From positions 62,001 to 126,000 of the forward strand of contig NZ_BMFV01000004.1 of NCBI RefSeq assembly GCF_014639255.1: a DNA stretch of 64,000 nt, written 5' to 3'. Each line of letters begins with the position of its first letter. Position 1 is the first letter of the stretch. The position numbers and the translations under genes are program-made. Positions 1-8,151 of the stretch are shown here, in pieces. The DNA is from Pullulanibacillus pueri (GTDB lineage: Bacteria > Bacillota > Bacilli > Bacillales > Sporolactobacillaceae). The notes beneath the pieces are model-generated. The model had not been told where the DNA came from, searched no databases, and saw only the letters and a list, made by a program, of their open reading frames with translations.

Positions 1-1047
1 TTCATCCATTAATAACGTCTTTGCTCCTACTTCAAGGGCCTCAATAATGTTGGCTGCTTGTGATGTACTTCCACTCGCGTTGTCACTCGTAAAGGTTTCT
101 GTGTCCTGATGATAGGGAAGATGATTGATAAAAGCAGAAATATTGGTTTTTATGACACTACGACCATCTTCAGCACGAATCTTGACAGCGGTAGGATCAG
201 ATAATACAAATTCCCGTCCATCACCTTGTATGTGATGATAGACCCCTCTTTCCATCGCTTTAAGAAGCGTGCTTTTACCGTGAAATCCACCACCAACGAT
301 AAGTGTGACTCCCTTATTTATTCCCATGCCTTTAATAGGCGCGTCACGATGCGGAATAGGAATCTCTACTTCAAGACTTTTGGGCGAGCGAAAAGGGATC
401 ACCGAAGTTTTCTTTAAAGGTCGGTCACTGATCCCACTTTCACGTGGCAATAGCGATCCATTGGCAATAAAACTTATAAGGTTATTGTCTTTCATAAAGT
501 TTCGTATCGCTTGCTGTTGATCGATCAATTGTACATGGGTTACAAGGCTTTCCTTGGTGACTGAAAGGACCGAGCGTTCTATGATAGAGGGAAGAATCTC
601 AATAAACAAGCGTTCGGCTTGTTTTCCTAAGACGCGTCTTCCTTGAGCAGGTAATCCGATCGTCATACAAAGCGTGACCTCGAGTTCATTCAGTTGAACC
701 GCTGTGCGTTCGAGGATTTCTTGACCCGGACGATCAATGGCTAATAAGCCACTCTTCCCAGATCCATTCACTTTAGATGGCGTCCGGTCGATAGCGGCAG
801 ACACTGAACGTAGAAGAACATCCTCGCACATGATTTTTCGCCATTTGTGATTGAGCCACTCTTTACTAACACGAGTTTTCTCAAGAGGAATGAGCACTCT
901 TATTTTACTGGGTGAGGCGAAGGGATCCCCTTGAACAGCGTCAATGATTAATCTATAATTTGGAAAACGGTAGTTTCCCTTGATATCCTTATAAGCCTTA
1001 TAGCCTTTACCATCAATTTTATGTAAAATCTCTTTTAATTGTTGCAT
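1..1047 (-). CDS. Predicted ATPase of the ABC class (COG3044 type), 3' end cut by window
   Basis: The gene is read leftward from an ATG at 1047-1045, with GGAGG 7 bases upstream, and is still open at base 1, so the C-terminus is missing. About 349 residues are visible. The N-terminal half carries the family's extended region (an LLAIDRPGQEIL stretch near residue 105). It is followed by an unusual Walker A, GGGFHGKST, near residue 255 and a Walker B-like LLMDE at the window edge. This GGGFHGKST motif is typical of the stand-alone soluble ABC-ATPase family (PF09818). No membrane segments are seen. Members have no established substrate; they are not classical transporters. Function unknown beyond ATP binding, inferred from family. 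Confidence 0.88.
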   Translation of the reverse strand, partial: MQQLKEILHKIDGKGYKAYKDIKGNYRFPNYRLIIDAVQGDPFASPSKIRVLIPLEKTRVSKEWLNHKWRKIMCEDVLLRSVSAAIDRTPSKVNGSGKSGLLAIDRPGQEILERTAVQLNELEVTLCMTIGLPAQGRRVLGKQAERLFIEILPSIIERSVLSVTKESLVTHVQLIDQQQAIRNFMKDNNLISFIANGSLLPRESGISDRPLKKTSVIPFRSPKSLEVEIPIPHRDAPIKGMGINKGVTLIVGGGFHGKSTLLKAMERGVYHHIQGDGREFVLSDPTAVKIRAEDGRSVIKTNISAFINHLPYHQDTETFTSDNASGSTSQAANIIEALEVGAKTLLMDE

Positions 1048-1148
1048 AAGTAACCTCCATACATGAGCGCTTTCCTTATCATCCTATCGATTTATCCTAC
1101 ATTCGTCAAAAAGAAACGTCCATCTTTAGAAGATGAACGCCAGAATAT

Positions 1149-2206
1149 TTATACCCTACTTTGTAAGAGCTGGAGTGCCTTTTCAATATCAACATCATGT
1201 TCAAGATGTTCCGGTGTCCAGAGGACGTAAACATCTGGCTTAATGCCGTTAAAATCAATCCCTGTTCCTTTGTCAATCCGATCACTTCTCGATGTTGCGT
1301 AATAGAACTCATAGCCCTCATCTTCGAACGTTTCAATCGCTTGGTTACTACAATCTAAAACTCCACGTGTTGCCCGTCCTATAACGGTGACTTTACTCGA
1401 GGACCTTGCATCGATCACAAATTGTTCCCCAGAACTTCCGCAGAATCGATCAATCAGTATAACCACCTGACAAGATGCTGAGTTCCATCATTTTCGATCT
1501 CAATATCAAGCGGTAGCAGATGATTTATTAACGGATAATAGACATGATCCGAGCCTCCGCGACAATGACGTACATCAATAATCCATTGTGATGCTGTCAT
1601 TGAATGGGCATCATGTTCTTGCAACAACGCTTCCATTTACTTAAGGTCTGTAAAATCGTTAAAAGTCAGGATCGGAATGTGATGTTCAGAAGTATAAGTA
1701 TAGTGGGCGGCTTCCTTTATGTCTTCGTAATGATGAAGTTCACGGATTTCCCCCTTAACAGTGACCGCCTGCGCTTGTAGTAATACTGATGTCCAATCCT
1801 CGCGTTCTGGAAGGTCTGATTTCAGACGAAGGCGATGTTGCTTCGCCAATTCTTCTATTCCCTGGCCATCAATGGCTGTTATCCACTCACCTTTTCTAAA
1901 CTTTTTATCAGCTGTGACTCGTTCAATATACAATGCTTTTTCATAACGTCTCACATTGAAACCAATTGTTTGTGGTGGTACGAGGGTGCTCGACGAAATC
2001 AGACGATTATGGTCATCTCTGAATTCAAGCAAATAGTCATTAACAATTTCCTCAAAACTTTCACGGGTTAACTTTTGCTCAGCCTCAAGTGCGACTAATC
2101 TCTTCTTATAGATATCGGGATGATCCCATCCTTGCTTATCTTGATACCCTGCATAATCATGATGCATGATCTCGACTATAGTATTGAAAACGTCAATGAG
2201 TCCCAT
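1149..2206 (-). pseudogene. S41-family peptidase, broken by an in-frame stop and a frameshift
   Basis: Three pieces of one S41 (C-terminal-processing-like) peptidase follow each other. The first, from an ATG at 2206, runs 189 residues and ends in TAA at 1639-1637. The same frame continues directly with MEALLQEH to a second stop at 1454. The third piece, carrying VVILIDRFCGSSGEQF, lies in another frame from about 1466 to 1149. The SSGE serine motif that forms the S41 active site is intact, but the jump from HLVRW to VVILIDR is shorter than expected, which suggests an internal deletion together with the frameshift. Family members act on peptides or proteins. No product with an intact fold is expected. 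The alternative of a double sequencing error is less likely because two lesions are present. Confidence 0.78.
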
Positions 2207-2287
2207 TCCAAACCCTCCATAATGATGTTGAATAAGAGTTTACGTGAAATAAGCAAAAGGATGAAGAGACTACAGTCGAACGAGTGC

Positions 2288-3148
2288 TCAGACTATAGGC
2301 GGATTTTTATTAATCTTATAAGCTACAGAATCCGTGACCACTCGGTAGCCAATATTCTGATAAATATGATTGGACGTTGGATTAGTTAAGTCTGTGTAGA
2401 GTGTACAATAGTGATAGCCTTGATCGAGTAATTTTTGACTTAATGCTGCAACACAATTGGAAGCATAGCCTTTTCCTCTAAAGGCGTCTGGTGTATAGAC
2501 ATTGGTAACGGTTATCCCTCTTTTTGACGGACGGGAGCTCTTCGCCATGGAAACAGCTTTACCTTCATCTTCCCATATATGCGTAGCGCCTGTGGCAATA
2601 CTTTGTTCAGCTCTTTTGTCAACATGATTTGACCTACCAATCGCTTCCATATCAAAAGCATGGATCCATTCCTTAATAAGCGGTAGATCCTCCAAAGTAG
2701 CCACCCTTAACTGTCCTTTCATATTTTTGGGTGGTTTCACACTATCTAGTCGATAAATGCGCTGATTCATTTCAAGCTTACTGGTTGATTGATAGTAAGC
2801 ATTATAAGCGGCCACAAAGGGATCTACAAGTGCCTTTACACCAATAAACCCAGGAACATCTACGGATTCAAGGTTTTTTACTGCAAGAATCATTGTTTCA
2901 TTTAAGGATTTAGTTGAACCACAAATAATCAGGTTTTGTGGTGGGGTCATTAATAAAATAAGTAGAGGCCCTTGATCATCAGCAACGTAAGCCATATAGG
3001 GTTCTCCCTCCATCCGAAGTCCTGGATCATGATGTGTGAGGGCACCGAGAATCCCTAAGGCGAGAGTGTTAGCAACCTCATTTTCTAGTAATAACGGCTC
3101 CACTATATTTAAAAATGCTTCCGCGTTTTGTGACGTATAATAGTTCAT
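2288..3148 (-). CDS. GNAT family N-acetyltransferase
   Basis: A 286-residue protein with a strong ribosome binding site (AAGGGAGGT) before the ATG at 3148. The C-terminal third has the acetyl-CoA-binding signature of the GNAT fold: a V-Y-T-P-x-x-R-G-K-G-Y-A loop near residue 225, followed by the NPTSNHIYQNIGYR stretch that closes the fold. The N-terminal half resembles the extra domain found in two-domain Bacillus GNATs of this length. The acceptor substrate is unknown. It is a single gene, separated by about 80 bases from the broken peptidase and divergent from the retropepsin remnant. Confidence is high for the family and low for any substrate. Confidence 0.85.
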   Translation of the reverse strand: MNYYTSQNAEAFLNIVEPLLLENEVANTLALGILGALTHHDPGLRMEGEPYMAYVADDQGPLLILLMTPPQNLIICGSTKSLNETMILAVKNLESVDVPGFIGVKALVDPFVAAYNAYYQSTSKLEMNQRIYRLDSVKPPKNMKGQLRVATLEDLPLIKEWIHAFDMEAIGRSNHVDKRAEQSIATGATHIWEDEGKAVSMAKSSRPSKRGITVTNVYTPDAFRGKGYASNCVAALSQKLLDQGYHYCTLYTDLTNPTSNHIYQNIGYRVVTDSVAYKINKNPPIV

Positions 3149-3303
3149 CTAGGCTACCTCCCTTGTTCCTATAAGTGCTCCTATATTTACACACTTTTAA
3201 ACATTAAGCAAGCTTTTTTTGGAAATCTAAAGCTGCAAAGTGAGTCTAAAATGTTCACGGACCGCATAATTATAGATTAAACTATTTTTTGGAGAGAGTG
3301 GCT

Positions 3304-3591
3304 ATGAACATTCGCTTAGACAATGGACTCCCCCTTATTTCTTGTCAAGTGACCTATGGAAATCGTAGTGTGTTACTTCAAGACATCCTATTGGATACCG
3401 GCTGCGCGAGCATAGGCTTCAGCAGCTTCACGATGAGATCTGAGATAATCCCGGAAGAGAAGATGCTTTTTCCATTCTGGATGATCGTATTGAAACATAT
3501 GGATATGATGTGTTCGATGCGTGTCTGGTCCCTTTGTAAGATAATAGCGCCGCCCTTCAATCCCATATTCACCTTTGGAGTCGTAACCTAA
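3304..3591 (+). pseudogene. Retropepsin-like aspartic protease, truncated at a deletion junction
   Basis: A strong ribosome binding site (GGAGAGAG) precedes the ATG at 3304. The first about 36 residues read as the start of a small retropepsin-like aspartic protease, with the catalytic LLDTGCAS motif (D-T-G) near residues 30-36. After about base 3410 the reading frame runs antisense through the end of the NUDIX-GrpB gene, and the protein turns into sequence with no family character. The rest of the protease, including the second half of the fold, is therefore gone. The start signals suggest it was once a normal, divergently transcribed gene. The present product is unlikely to be active. Confidence 0.6.
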
Positions 3592-4284
3592 TATTTGAAG
3601 TGCATGAACCATTTGCTCCGCTTCCATACTGTTCTCCACACCAATACCAATATCAATAATCGGTTTTGCAGGGATATTAGGGATTGCTGTACTTCCAATG
3701 TGTTCAATTTTAGGGGTTAAAGGATGAACAGTCCGTTCTATTTCTTCCTTGTCTTTTTTGAATTGCTGTTCCCATAAAGCAGTGTGTGAAAGCAAAGCGA
3801 TTTCCTTTTGACCTAATCCCAAAAGTGCTGTCTTAGGGAACAAAGAAGGGATCTTTTTGTCATTCAAAAACAAGTGAAAGTCAGAATGGATTTTTAAGAC
3901 CTCTTTTGCGCCAAACCATTGATAGAAGAATGTCATGCCCTCGTCCTCGCCATGACCACTGACGGTATGCTCCCAATGATCTCGGGTCTCCCGAGGAGCT
4001 CGAAATAAAAAATCGTGACGTTGAACGTGTTGCTTTAAGTCTGATCTAAAATAGATAGTGCTCCCAAGTTTTTTGCGGTATTCAAGATTTTTAAGTCCTG
4101 ATTCTTCAAAAATTTCTCGATTAACAGCTGTCTCAAGCTCTTCATGAGGCTCTACCGTTCCCCCAGGAACTTGAAGGGGAACTTTGGAAAACCCTTTATG
4201 AGCAAAAACTAAGAGCTCATCAACCCCTCGGTGATTCTCCCGTAAAATATAGGCCGCCACTTTTTGTACACCTATTCGAGCCAT
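3388..4284 (-). CDS. NUDIX hydrolase-GrpB fusion protein, GrpB end truncated
   Basis: A 298-residue protein; GGGGGG lies 7 bases before the ATG. Residues 1 to about 150 form a NUDIX domain with a canonical box at 42-64 (G-x5-E-x7-REIFEESGL), so it should bind a divalent metal and cleave a nucleoside-diphosphate-linked substrate. Residues about 165-296 are a GrpB/UPF0157 domain (IEHIGSTAIPNIPAKPIID), related to the nucleotidyltransferase fold. The GrpB part stops at EAAEAYARAAGIQ, where members normally run on by some 10-25 residues. The stop lies inside the joined retropepsin remnant of the opposite strand. The main fold of both domains is probably complete. It lies 15 bases downstream of the tetR-like stop, so co-transcription with the exporter operon is unlikely to be strict but is possible. 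Confidence 0.82.
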   Translation of the reverse strand: MARIGVQKVAAYILRENHRGVDELLVFAHKGFSKVPLQVPGGTVEPHEELETAVNREIFEESGLKNLEYRKKLGSTIYFRSDLKQHVQRHDFLFRAPRETRDHWEHTVSGHGEDEGMTFFYQWFGAKEVLKIHSDFHLFLNDKKIPSLFPKTALLGLGQKEIALLSHTALWEQQFKKDKEEIERTVHPLTPKIEHIGSTAIPNIPAKPIIDIGIGVENSMEAEQMVHALQILGYDSKGEYGIEGRRYYLTKGPDTHRTHHIHMFQYDHPEWKKHLLFRDYLRSHREAAEAYARAAGIQ

Positions 4285-4299
4285 TCTCTTGCCCCCCCT

Positions 4300-4929
4300 T
4301 TAACTCCCTATTCCTCGCATAATAAATGCAATAGTTGCCTCAATTTCTTCTTCCTCATTCCAAGCCACTTCCGGGGCAACAATATGACGGGCAATAAAAT
4401 AGCCAGCAATAGAAGACGCGGCCAGACGTAATATGGTATAAGGAGAACCCTCTATGAGCTCCCCCTTTTCTTGGAAATGTCTGATGATTTCTAGAACCTT
4501 ACTGATGGGCTCGGTAGCCACATACCGTTTGAAAATGTCGCGTAACTCCTCGTGAAAGGGAATCTCTTGCAGGATGATTTTTATGGTTTTTTTGTTTTTT
4601 TCAATAAATACCTTTCTATTATGAAACATGGCGCGGACGAAATCTTCAAAACTATGATAGGTTTGATCAAGGACTTTATTTAAATCTCTTACGATAAAAG
4701 GCGTCAAAAAATGTTTTACCACGGGTATGACAATAGAAATCAGCAATTCCTTTTTTGTTTTATAGTGTCTAAATATTGTCCCTTCAGCGACACCTGCTTT
4801 TTTGGCAATGGTACTCGTTGACGTTCCTGCGAAGCCCTTTTCAGCAAACGACTCAATGGCTGCTTGTATAATTAATTTTTGTTTCTCGGTTAACTTTTCT
4901 GTTGATTCAATGTCTTCCCATTCTGTCAT
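4300..4929 (-). CDS. TetR/AcrR family transcriptional regulator
   Basis: A 209-residue protein with a TetR N-terminal helix-turn-helix at about residues 18-62 (AAIESFAEKGFAGTSTSTIAKKAGVAEGT, split by family consensus G-x-T-x-x-x-IA) and a long helical ligand domain. It is the third gene after an ABC-2 ATPase and permease, all on the minus strand. The operon's promoter holds a 16-base palindrome over the start of transcription (6727-6742). The simplest reading is auto-repression of the whole exporter operon, relieved when the exported compound binds. The ligand is unknown. AAGGTG upstream of the ATG is the ribosome binding site. Confidence 0.88.
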   Translation of the reverse strand: MTEWEDIESTEKLTEKQKLIIQAAIESFAEKGFAGTSTSTIAKKAGVAEGTIFRHYKTKKELLISIVIPVVKHFLTPFIVRDLNKVLDQTYHSFEDFVRAMFHNRKVFIEKNKKTIKIILQEIPFHEELRDIFKRYVATEPISKVLEIIRHFQEKGELIEGSPYTILRLAASSIAGYFIARHIVAPEVAWNEEEEIEATIAFIMRGIGS

Positions 4930-4963
4930 GTCATCACACCTTCAGTTATAAGCTCTTTTTCTA

Positions 4964-5980
4964 TTATAGCTTACGATACCGCCGTAGAACCAGAATATTA
5001 AGCACAACAAATAGAAGGATAAACCCACATAACGCGAGAATATCCAATGTTATGTCAGCAAAGCCGTTTCCCCGTAACATAATATTTCGCAAGGCATCTG
5101 CCCCATAATAAAGAGGCATAAAGGGCGCGATCCAACTGATCCAATCCGATATCGTATCGATCTTAAATAAACCTGAAAAAAAGACTTGTGGCACGATTAC
5201 TAATGGGATGAACTGTATCATTTGTAATTCATTATTAGCAAAAGCTGACAGTAATGTCCCTAAGGTCAAGGCGGTTAAGGCCAATAAAACAATAATGAGA
5301 AGAACGAGCCAAAAAGAGCCCACCATCCACATGTTGAGAACATTGATCGAATACCAGGTAACGAGCGTGGATTGAATCAAGGTAAATAGGCCGAAGCCGA
5401 AAATATAGCCACAAACAATTTCCCCTCGCCTTATTGGTGTGGATAAAAGTCGTTCCAAGGTTCCCGTCGTACGTTCCCGTAAAAAAGATACCCCTGACAC
5501 AATAAAAACAAAGAAGAAAACAAAAAAGCCAAGTAAGACGGAGCCAAAGTTATCAAAGGAATTGAGGTCTTTTCCTCCGTGTAAGTAGTGAACAGAAAGA
5601 TTTTTCCCTGGTTGTCCTTTCAACTGTTGCTTCTGTAACCATTGGAGTATGGCTTGATTTGTTGACGGGTCACTCCCTTCTAATAGAACCTTTAAGGTCC
5701 CTTGATCATTGCTGACAATGGCATCGATGTCCCCGTTATGAATGGCAGTCTGTGCCCTTTTTTGTTCCATTGTTTTGATATGGGTATCCTTTGTATCAAG
5801 TGTCTGTATAATTTTTTTAGGAACATGGACAAAAGCAATCGTAGGATGGTAGTCTTTACCATTAAAAACGAGTGAAACTAGGGTCAAAATAAACAAGGGT
5901 GCAATAAGCATGAGTGCCAGTGTTCGTTTATCTCTGATAAATTGTCTAATAATGCGGCTTGCTATTGCCTTACTGCGCAT
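4964..5980 (-). CDS. ABC-2 type transporter permease (drug/lipid exporter)
   Basis: A membrane protein of 338 residues if started at the ATG at 5980. That ATG overlaps the ATPase stop in the sequence ATGCGCAGTAA and has GGGGGTGGAG just upstream; a longer start at 6016 has no such site. One N-terminal helix (ALMLIAPLFILTLVS) is followed by a large extracytoplasmic loop and then five C-terminal helices, the usual ABC-2 topology of the YbhR/DrrB kind. The motif GVSFLRERTTGTLERLLSTP before the second helix is characteristic. It should pair with the preceding ATPase to export a hydrophobic compound. The 11-base overlap indicates translational coupling. Confidence 0.9.
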   Translation of the reverse strand: MRSKAIASRIIRQFIRDKRTLALMLIAPLFILTLVSLVFNGKDYHPTIAFVHVPKKIIQTLDTKDTHIKTMEQKRAQTAIHNGDIDAIVSNDQGTLKVLLEGSDPSTNQAILQWLQKQQLKGQPGKNLSVHYLHGGKDLNSFDNFGSVLLGFFVFFFVFIVSGVSFLRERTTGTLERLLSTPIRRGEIVCGYIFGFGLFTLIQSTLVTWYSINVLNMWMVGSFWLVLLIIVLLALTALTLGTLLSAFANNELQMIQFIPLVIVPQVFFSGLFKIDTISDWISWIAPFMPLYYGADALRNIMLRGNGFADITLDILALCGFILLFVVLNILVLRRYRKL

Positions 5981-6704
5981 GGGCTCCACCCCCATAAAAA
6001 AGAAAAGCTTCTTCAATGGTTTGGCTTCGAGTATCTTGTTTTAATCCTTCAGGTGTGTCGAGCGCTAGCAGCCTTCCATTTCGAATCATGCCAAGACGAT
6101 CGCAACGTTCCGCTTCATCCATCACATGGGTAGTCACAATAATTGTAATGCCTTCATTTTTGAGTTCATGGAGCTGCTCCCATATTTGGTTGCGAAGGAC
6201 AGGATCAATCCCTACAGTGGGCTCATCTAAGATAAGAATTCTGGGATGATGGACAAGAGCGATGGCTAATGAGAGTCGTCGCTTCATCCCTCCAGAAAAC
6301 GTATCGATGATTTTGTTTTGGTCGTCCAAAAGCCCCACTAATTCAAGTGCTTTTTCACACTGTCCTTTCATTGTTTTTCCTCTTAACCCATAGAGTTTGG
6401 CAAAAAAGTATATGTTCTCCTTGGCTGTGAGCTCCCCGTATAAAGCATCGGATTGCGCCATATAACCAATCTGTTCCATGAGCTTTAAGCGTGGCATACG
6501 CTCACCAAGTAAACAGATCTCGCCATCGGTCACTTCTTCAATACCCGCAATCATTTTGACTAGTGTTGTTTTTCCAGCACCAGACGGACCAAGCAAGCCT
6601 AAAATCTCCGGTCGTTCGATACTCAAACAGATATCTTCTACGATTCGTTTCTTCCCATAAGATTTACTCACATGGTTCATTCTAATCACGTTTTGATGAG
6701 TCAC
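5970..6704 (-). CDS. ABC transporter ATP-binding protein (exporter)
   Basis: 244 residues, GTG start at 6704 with GGAGGG 6 bases upstream. Walker A GPSGAGKTT is at about residues 39-47, the signature FSGGMKRR at about 135-142, Walker B ILILDEPTVGIDP at about 155-167 and the switch histidine in VTTHVMDE at about 190. It is the nucleotide-binding subunit for the overlapping ABC-2 permease, acting at the inner face of the membrane. It is the first gene of a three-gene operon (ATPase, permease, TetR regulator) whose promoter and operator lie at 6727-6773. The substrate is not visible from the sequence; multidrug or antibiotic export is an inference from the family. Confidence 0.93.
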   Translation of the reverse strand: MTHQNVIRMNHVSKSYGKKRIVEDICLSIERPEILGLLGPSGAGKTTLVKMIAGIEEVTDGEICLLGERMPRLKLMEQIGYMAQSDALYGELTAKENIYFFAKLYGLRGKTMKGQCEKALELVGLLDDQNKIIDTFSGGMKRRLSLAIALVHHPRILILDEPTVGIDPVLRNQIWEQLHELKNEGITIIVTTHVMDEAERCDRLGMIRNGRLLALDTPEGLKQDTRSQTIEEAFLFYGGGAHAQ

Positions 6705-6726
6705 TTTTTTCCCTCCTCATAAAAAT

Positions 6727-6773
6727 GAGTGATTACTCACTCTAATAATATGCGAGTGAAAGTCCAATGTAAA
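6727..6773 (-). promoter_or_regulatory. Promoter and palindromic operator of the ABC exporter-TetR operon
   Basis: On the minus strand, -35 TTTACA (6773-6768) and -10 TATTAT (6750-6745) are separated by exactly 17 bases. Immediately downstream lies a perfect palindrome, GAGTGA-TTAC-TCACTC (read on the plus strand, 6727-6742), covering the expected start of transcription. Its size and placement fit the operator of the TetR-family protein encoded by the third gene of the operon. Binding there would block initiation. The ribosome binding site follows at 6711-6716. Confidence 0.7.
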
Positions 6774-6782
6774 GTGTAAATT

Positions 6783-6925
6783 TAGAAAACTCAACTTATA
6801 CGCCACATTCCATCGCTTGGCGGCTTAGCAAATCCAGATGTTCAGGCATACGCCTTTACGCATTAAAGTTATCGCCGAGCTTTTAATGGCGAAAGCCTAA
6901 GTTGTGCTTATAAGAGCTACCGAAA
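6783..6925. repeat. Possible degenerate intergenic repeat, copy A
   Basis: This non-coding stretch begins with TTAGAAAACT, continues with TTATACG and ends in GTGCTTATAAG. The same ordered motifs, with mismatches and indels, occur at 12401-12525, and the tail motif recurs at 53785-53870. It contains an inner inverted repeat around TTTTAATGGCG. It may be an old, eroded non-autonomous repeat; the similarity is partial and judged by eye. Confidence 0.3.
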
Positions 6926-6949
6926 ATTTGGTGTCTATTTTGACTTTAT

Positions 6950-6978
6950 AAAAAAGCATGGCCCTATTCGAGCCATGC
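6950..6978 (-). terminator. Rho-independent terminator
   Basis: Read on the minus strand: stem GCATGGC / GCCATGC with a 9-base loop, followed by TTTTTT (6955-6950). It follows the phosphotransferase gene and the decayed remnant after it, and would end their transcript. Confidence 0.8.
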
Positions 6979-6979
6979 C

Positions 6980-7173
6980 TCACGCTTTTGTCTTCTGACC
7001 AAACATGACGATAAAATGATAATATTTATCATACCACCCGACACCTTTTAAACCCTTGCGGATGAGAACCAGTGACCAGCTCAGCTAAAGCCACTTTTTC
7101 GTAGGCTGCTTTAATTTCTACTGTCGCCTAACTAACCGTTCTCAAATTTTTTTACCAATCCTTTTTAGTTCAT
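6980..7173 (-). pseudogene. Decayed remnant of a small gene downstream of the phosphotransferase
   Basis: A perfect ribosome binding site (GGGGGAGGAG) sits before an ATG at 7173, but the frame stops after two codons. In the next frame a coding-like segment reads VEIKAAYEKVALAELVTGSH and on to PQGFK, interrupted by two stops upstream. After a further one-base shift the frame continues GVGWYDKYYHFIVMFGQKTKA and ends in TGA at 6980, just before the terminator. This layout (ribosome binding site, start, plausible protein segments in order, terminator) points to a real gene of about 60 residues now carrying several stops and a frameshift. I do not recognise the family. Confidence 0.45.
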
Positions 7174-7194
7174 ATCTCCTCCCCCTTTGAGAGT

Positions 7195-8115
7195 TCAGGT
7201 CTGTGACAAAAATAAGTATTCTAAGTAATTTTCTAATCTGTGAGTTACGATTTCTTTTGTAAGGTCTGTGACACCATAATCTTGCCACCCTTGATAAACC
7301 TCAGGAGGACCCGGATAAACAAAATCAAGATAAGAGACAAGATCCCAATAAAGGGTATAGCGAAAAGTCGGATTAAAAGTACAATAATAATGTAAAAAGC
7401 GCTCCGCAGCCTCTACACCAAAAAGTGCGACAAGATTCATTCGGCAATGTCCCACATCTACTCCGATTGGTCCTATGCACGCATTCACCCAATCAACAAT
7501 GCCACTGATCCTCCCATCCGACCATAAGACATTGACAGGATGAAAGTCTCTATGTATTATTCTTTGTTGATCTTCTGGAGGTAAACATTGCGACAGGTGA
7601 ATAGCCTTTTTCCATAAATCAGGGTGCCTCGTCCATTCTGGAACTTGGAGTGTCTCAACATCACTGTAAGCAAAATAATGCCAATCGAATTCTTGAGGGA
7701 AAGGCGTAGAATGGAGCGTACTCAATATACTCGCGAGTTCCCTTAACCAAGGATCAAGCGTCTGTGGCTGGATCTGAACATCCCCTTCAACAAAAGACAT
7801 TAAAACCGCGGGTAAATCACAATACTTCCCTGTTTCATCTACAGCAAGAACCTTAGGTACTTTACTTGGTAACACTTGATGCGCCCAATCAAGGCTGGCC
7901 GCTTCATGTTGCGCGAGATCTGGTTCTTTGTTTAGCCACTCTTGATTATTATAAAGACGTAATACAGCCGTTTTATTTTCCGCTTCTATTTTATAAAGAA
8001 GTGACGAGGTTGCACCTTTTAATGCCGTAACAGACTTTATATTCCCTAGCTGCTCCTTTAACCAAAGCCTTACTGCACTTGGTATTTTAGTAATCTTAAT
8101 CACCCTTTTCAGCAT
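7195..8115 (-). CDS. Aminoglycoside phosphotransferase family protein (APH-like kinase)
   Basis: 306 residues with the protein-kinase-like APH fold. The ATP-binding region is in the first 90 residues (GATSSLLYKIEAENKTAVLRLY). The catalytic loop HRDFHPVNVLW is at about residue 187, with the metal-binding IVDWVNA about 15 residues later. Such proteins phosphorylate aminoglycosides, choline-like compounds, sugars or macrolides; the substrate cannot be told here and true antibiotic resistance should not be assumed. It stands between the MurG-like gene and a decayed small gene, all on the minus strand. Confidence 0.85.
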   Translation of the reverse strand: MLKRVIKITKIPSAVRLWLKEQLGNIKSVTALKGATSSLLYKIEAENKTAVLRLYNNQEWLNKEPDLAQHEAASLDWAHQVLPSKVPKVLAVDETGKYCDLPAVLMSFVEGDVQIQPQTLDPWLRELASILSTLHSTPFPQEFDWHYFAYSDVETLQVPEWTRHPDLWKKAIHLSQCLPPEDQQRIIHRDFHPVNVLWSDGRISGIVDWVNACIGPIGVDVGHCRMNLVALFGVEAAERFLHYYCTFNPTFRYTLYWDLVSYLDFVYPGPPEVYQGWQDYGVTDLTKEIVTHRLENYLEYLFLSQT

Positions 8116-8151
8116 TTTATCTTATTATCATTGACTTATCTTAAACGTTCA

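Noticed and set aside
1106..1336. 76-residue frame overlapping the end of the S41 peptidase
   Set aside because: Wrong frame relative to the DRFCGSSGE segment, which is the clear homologue; this is a shadow.
4300..6704. Reading the exporter as a complete antibiotic resistance island
   Set aside because: Family and operon are clear but nothing indicates the substrate, and there are no mobility genes around it.
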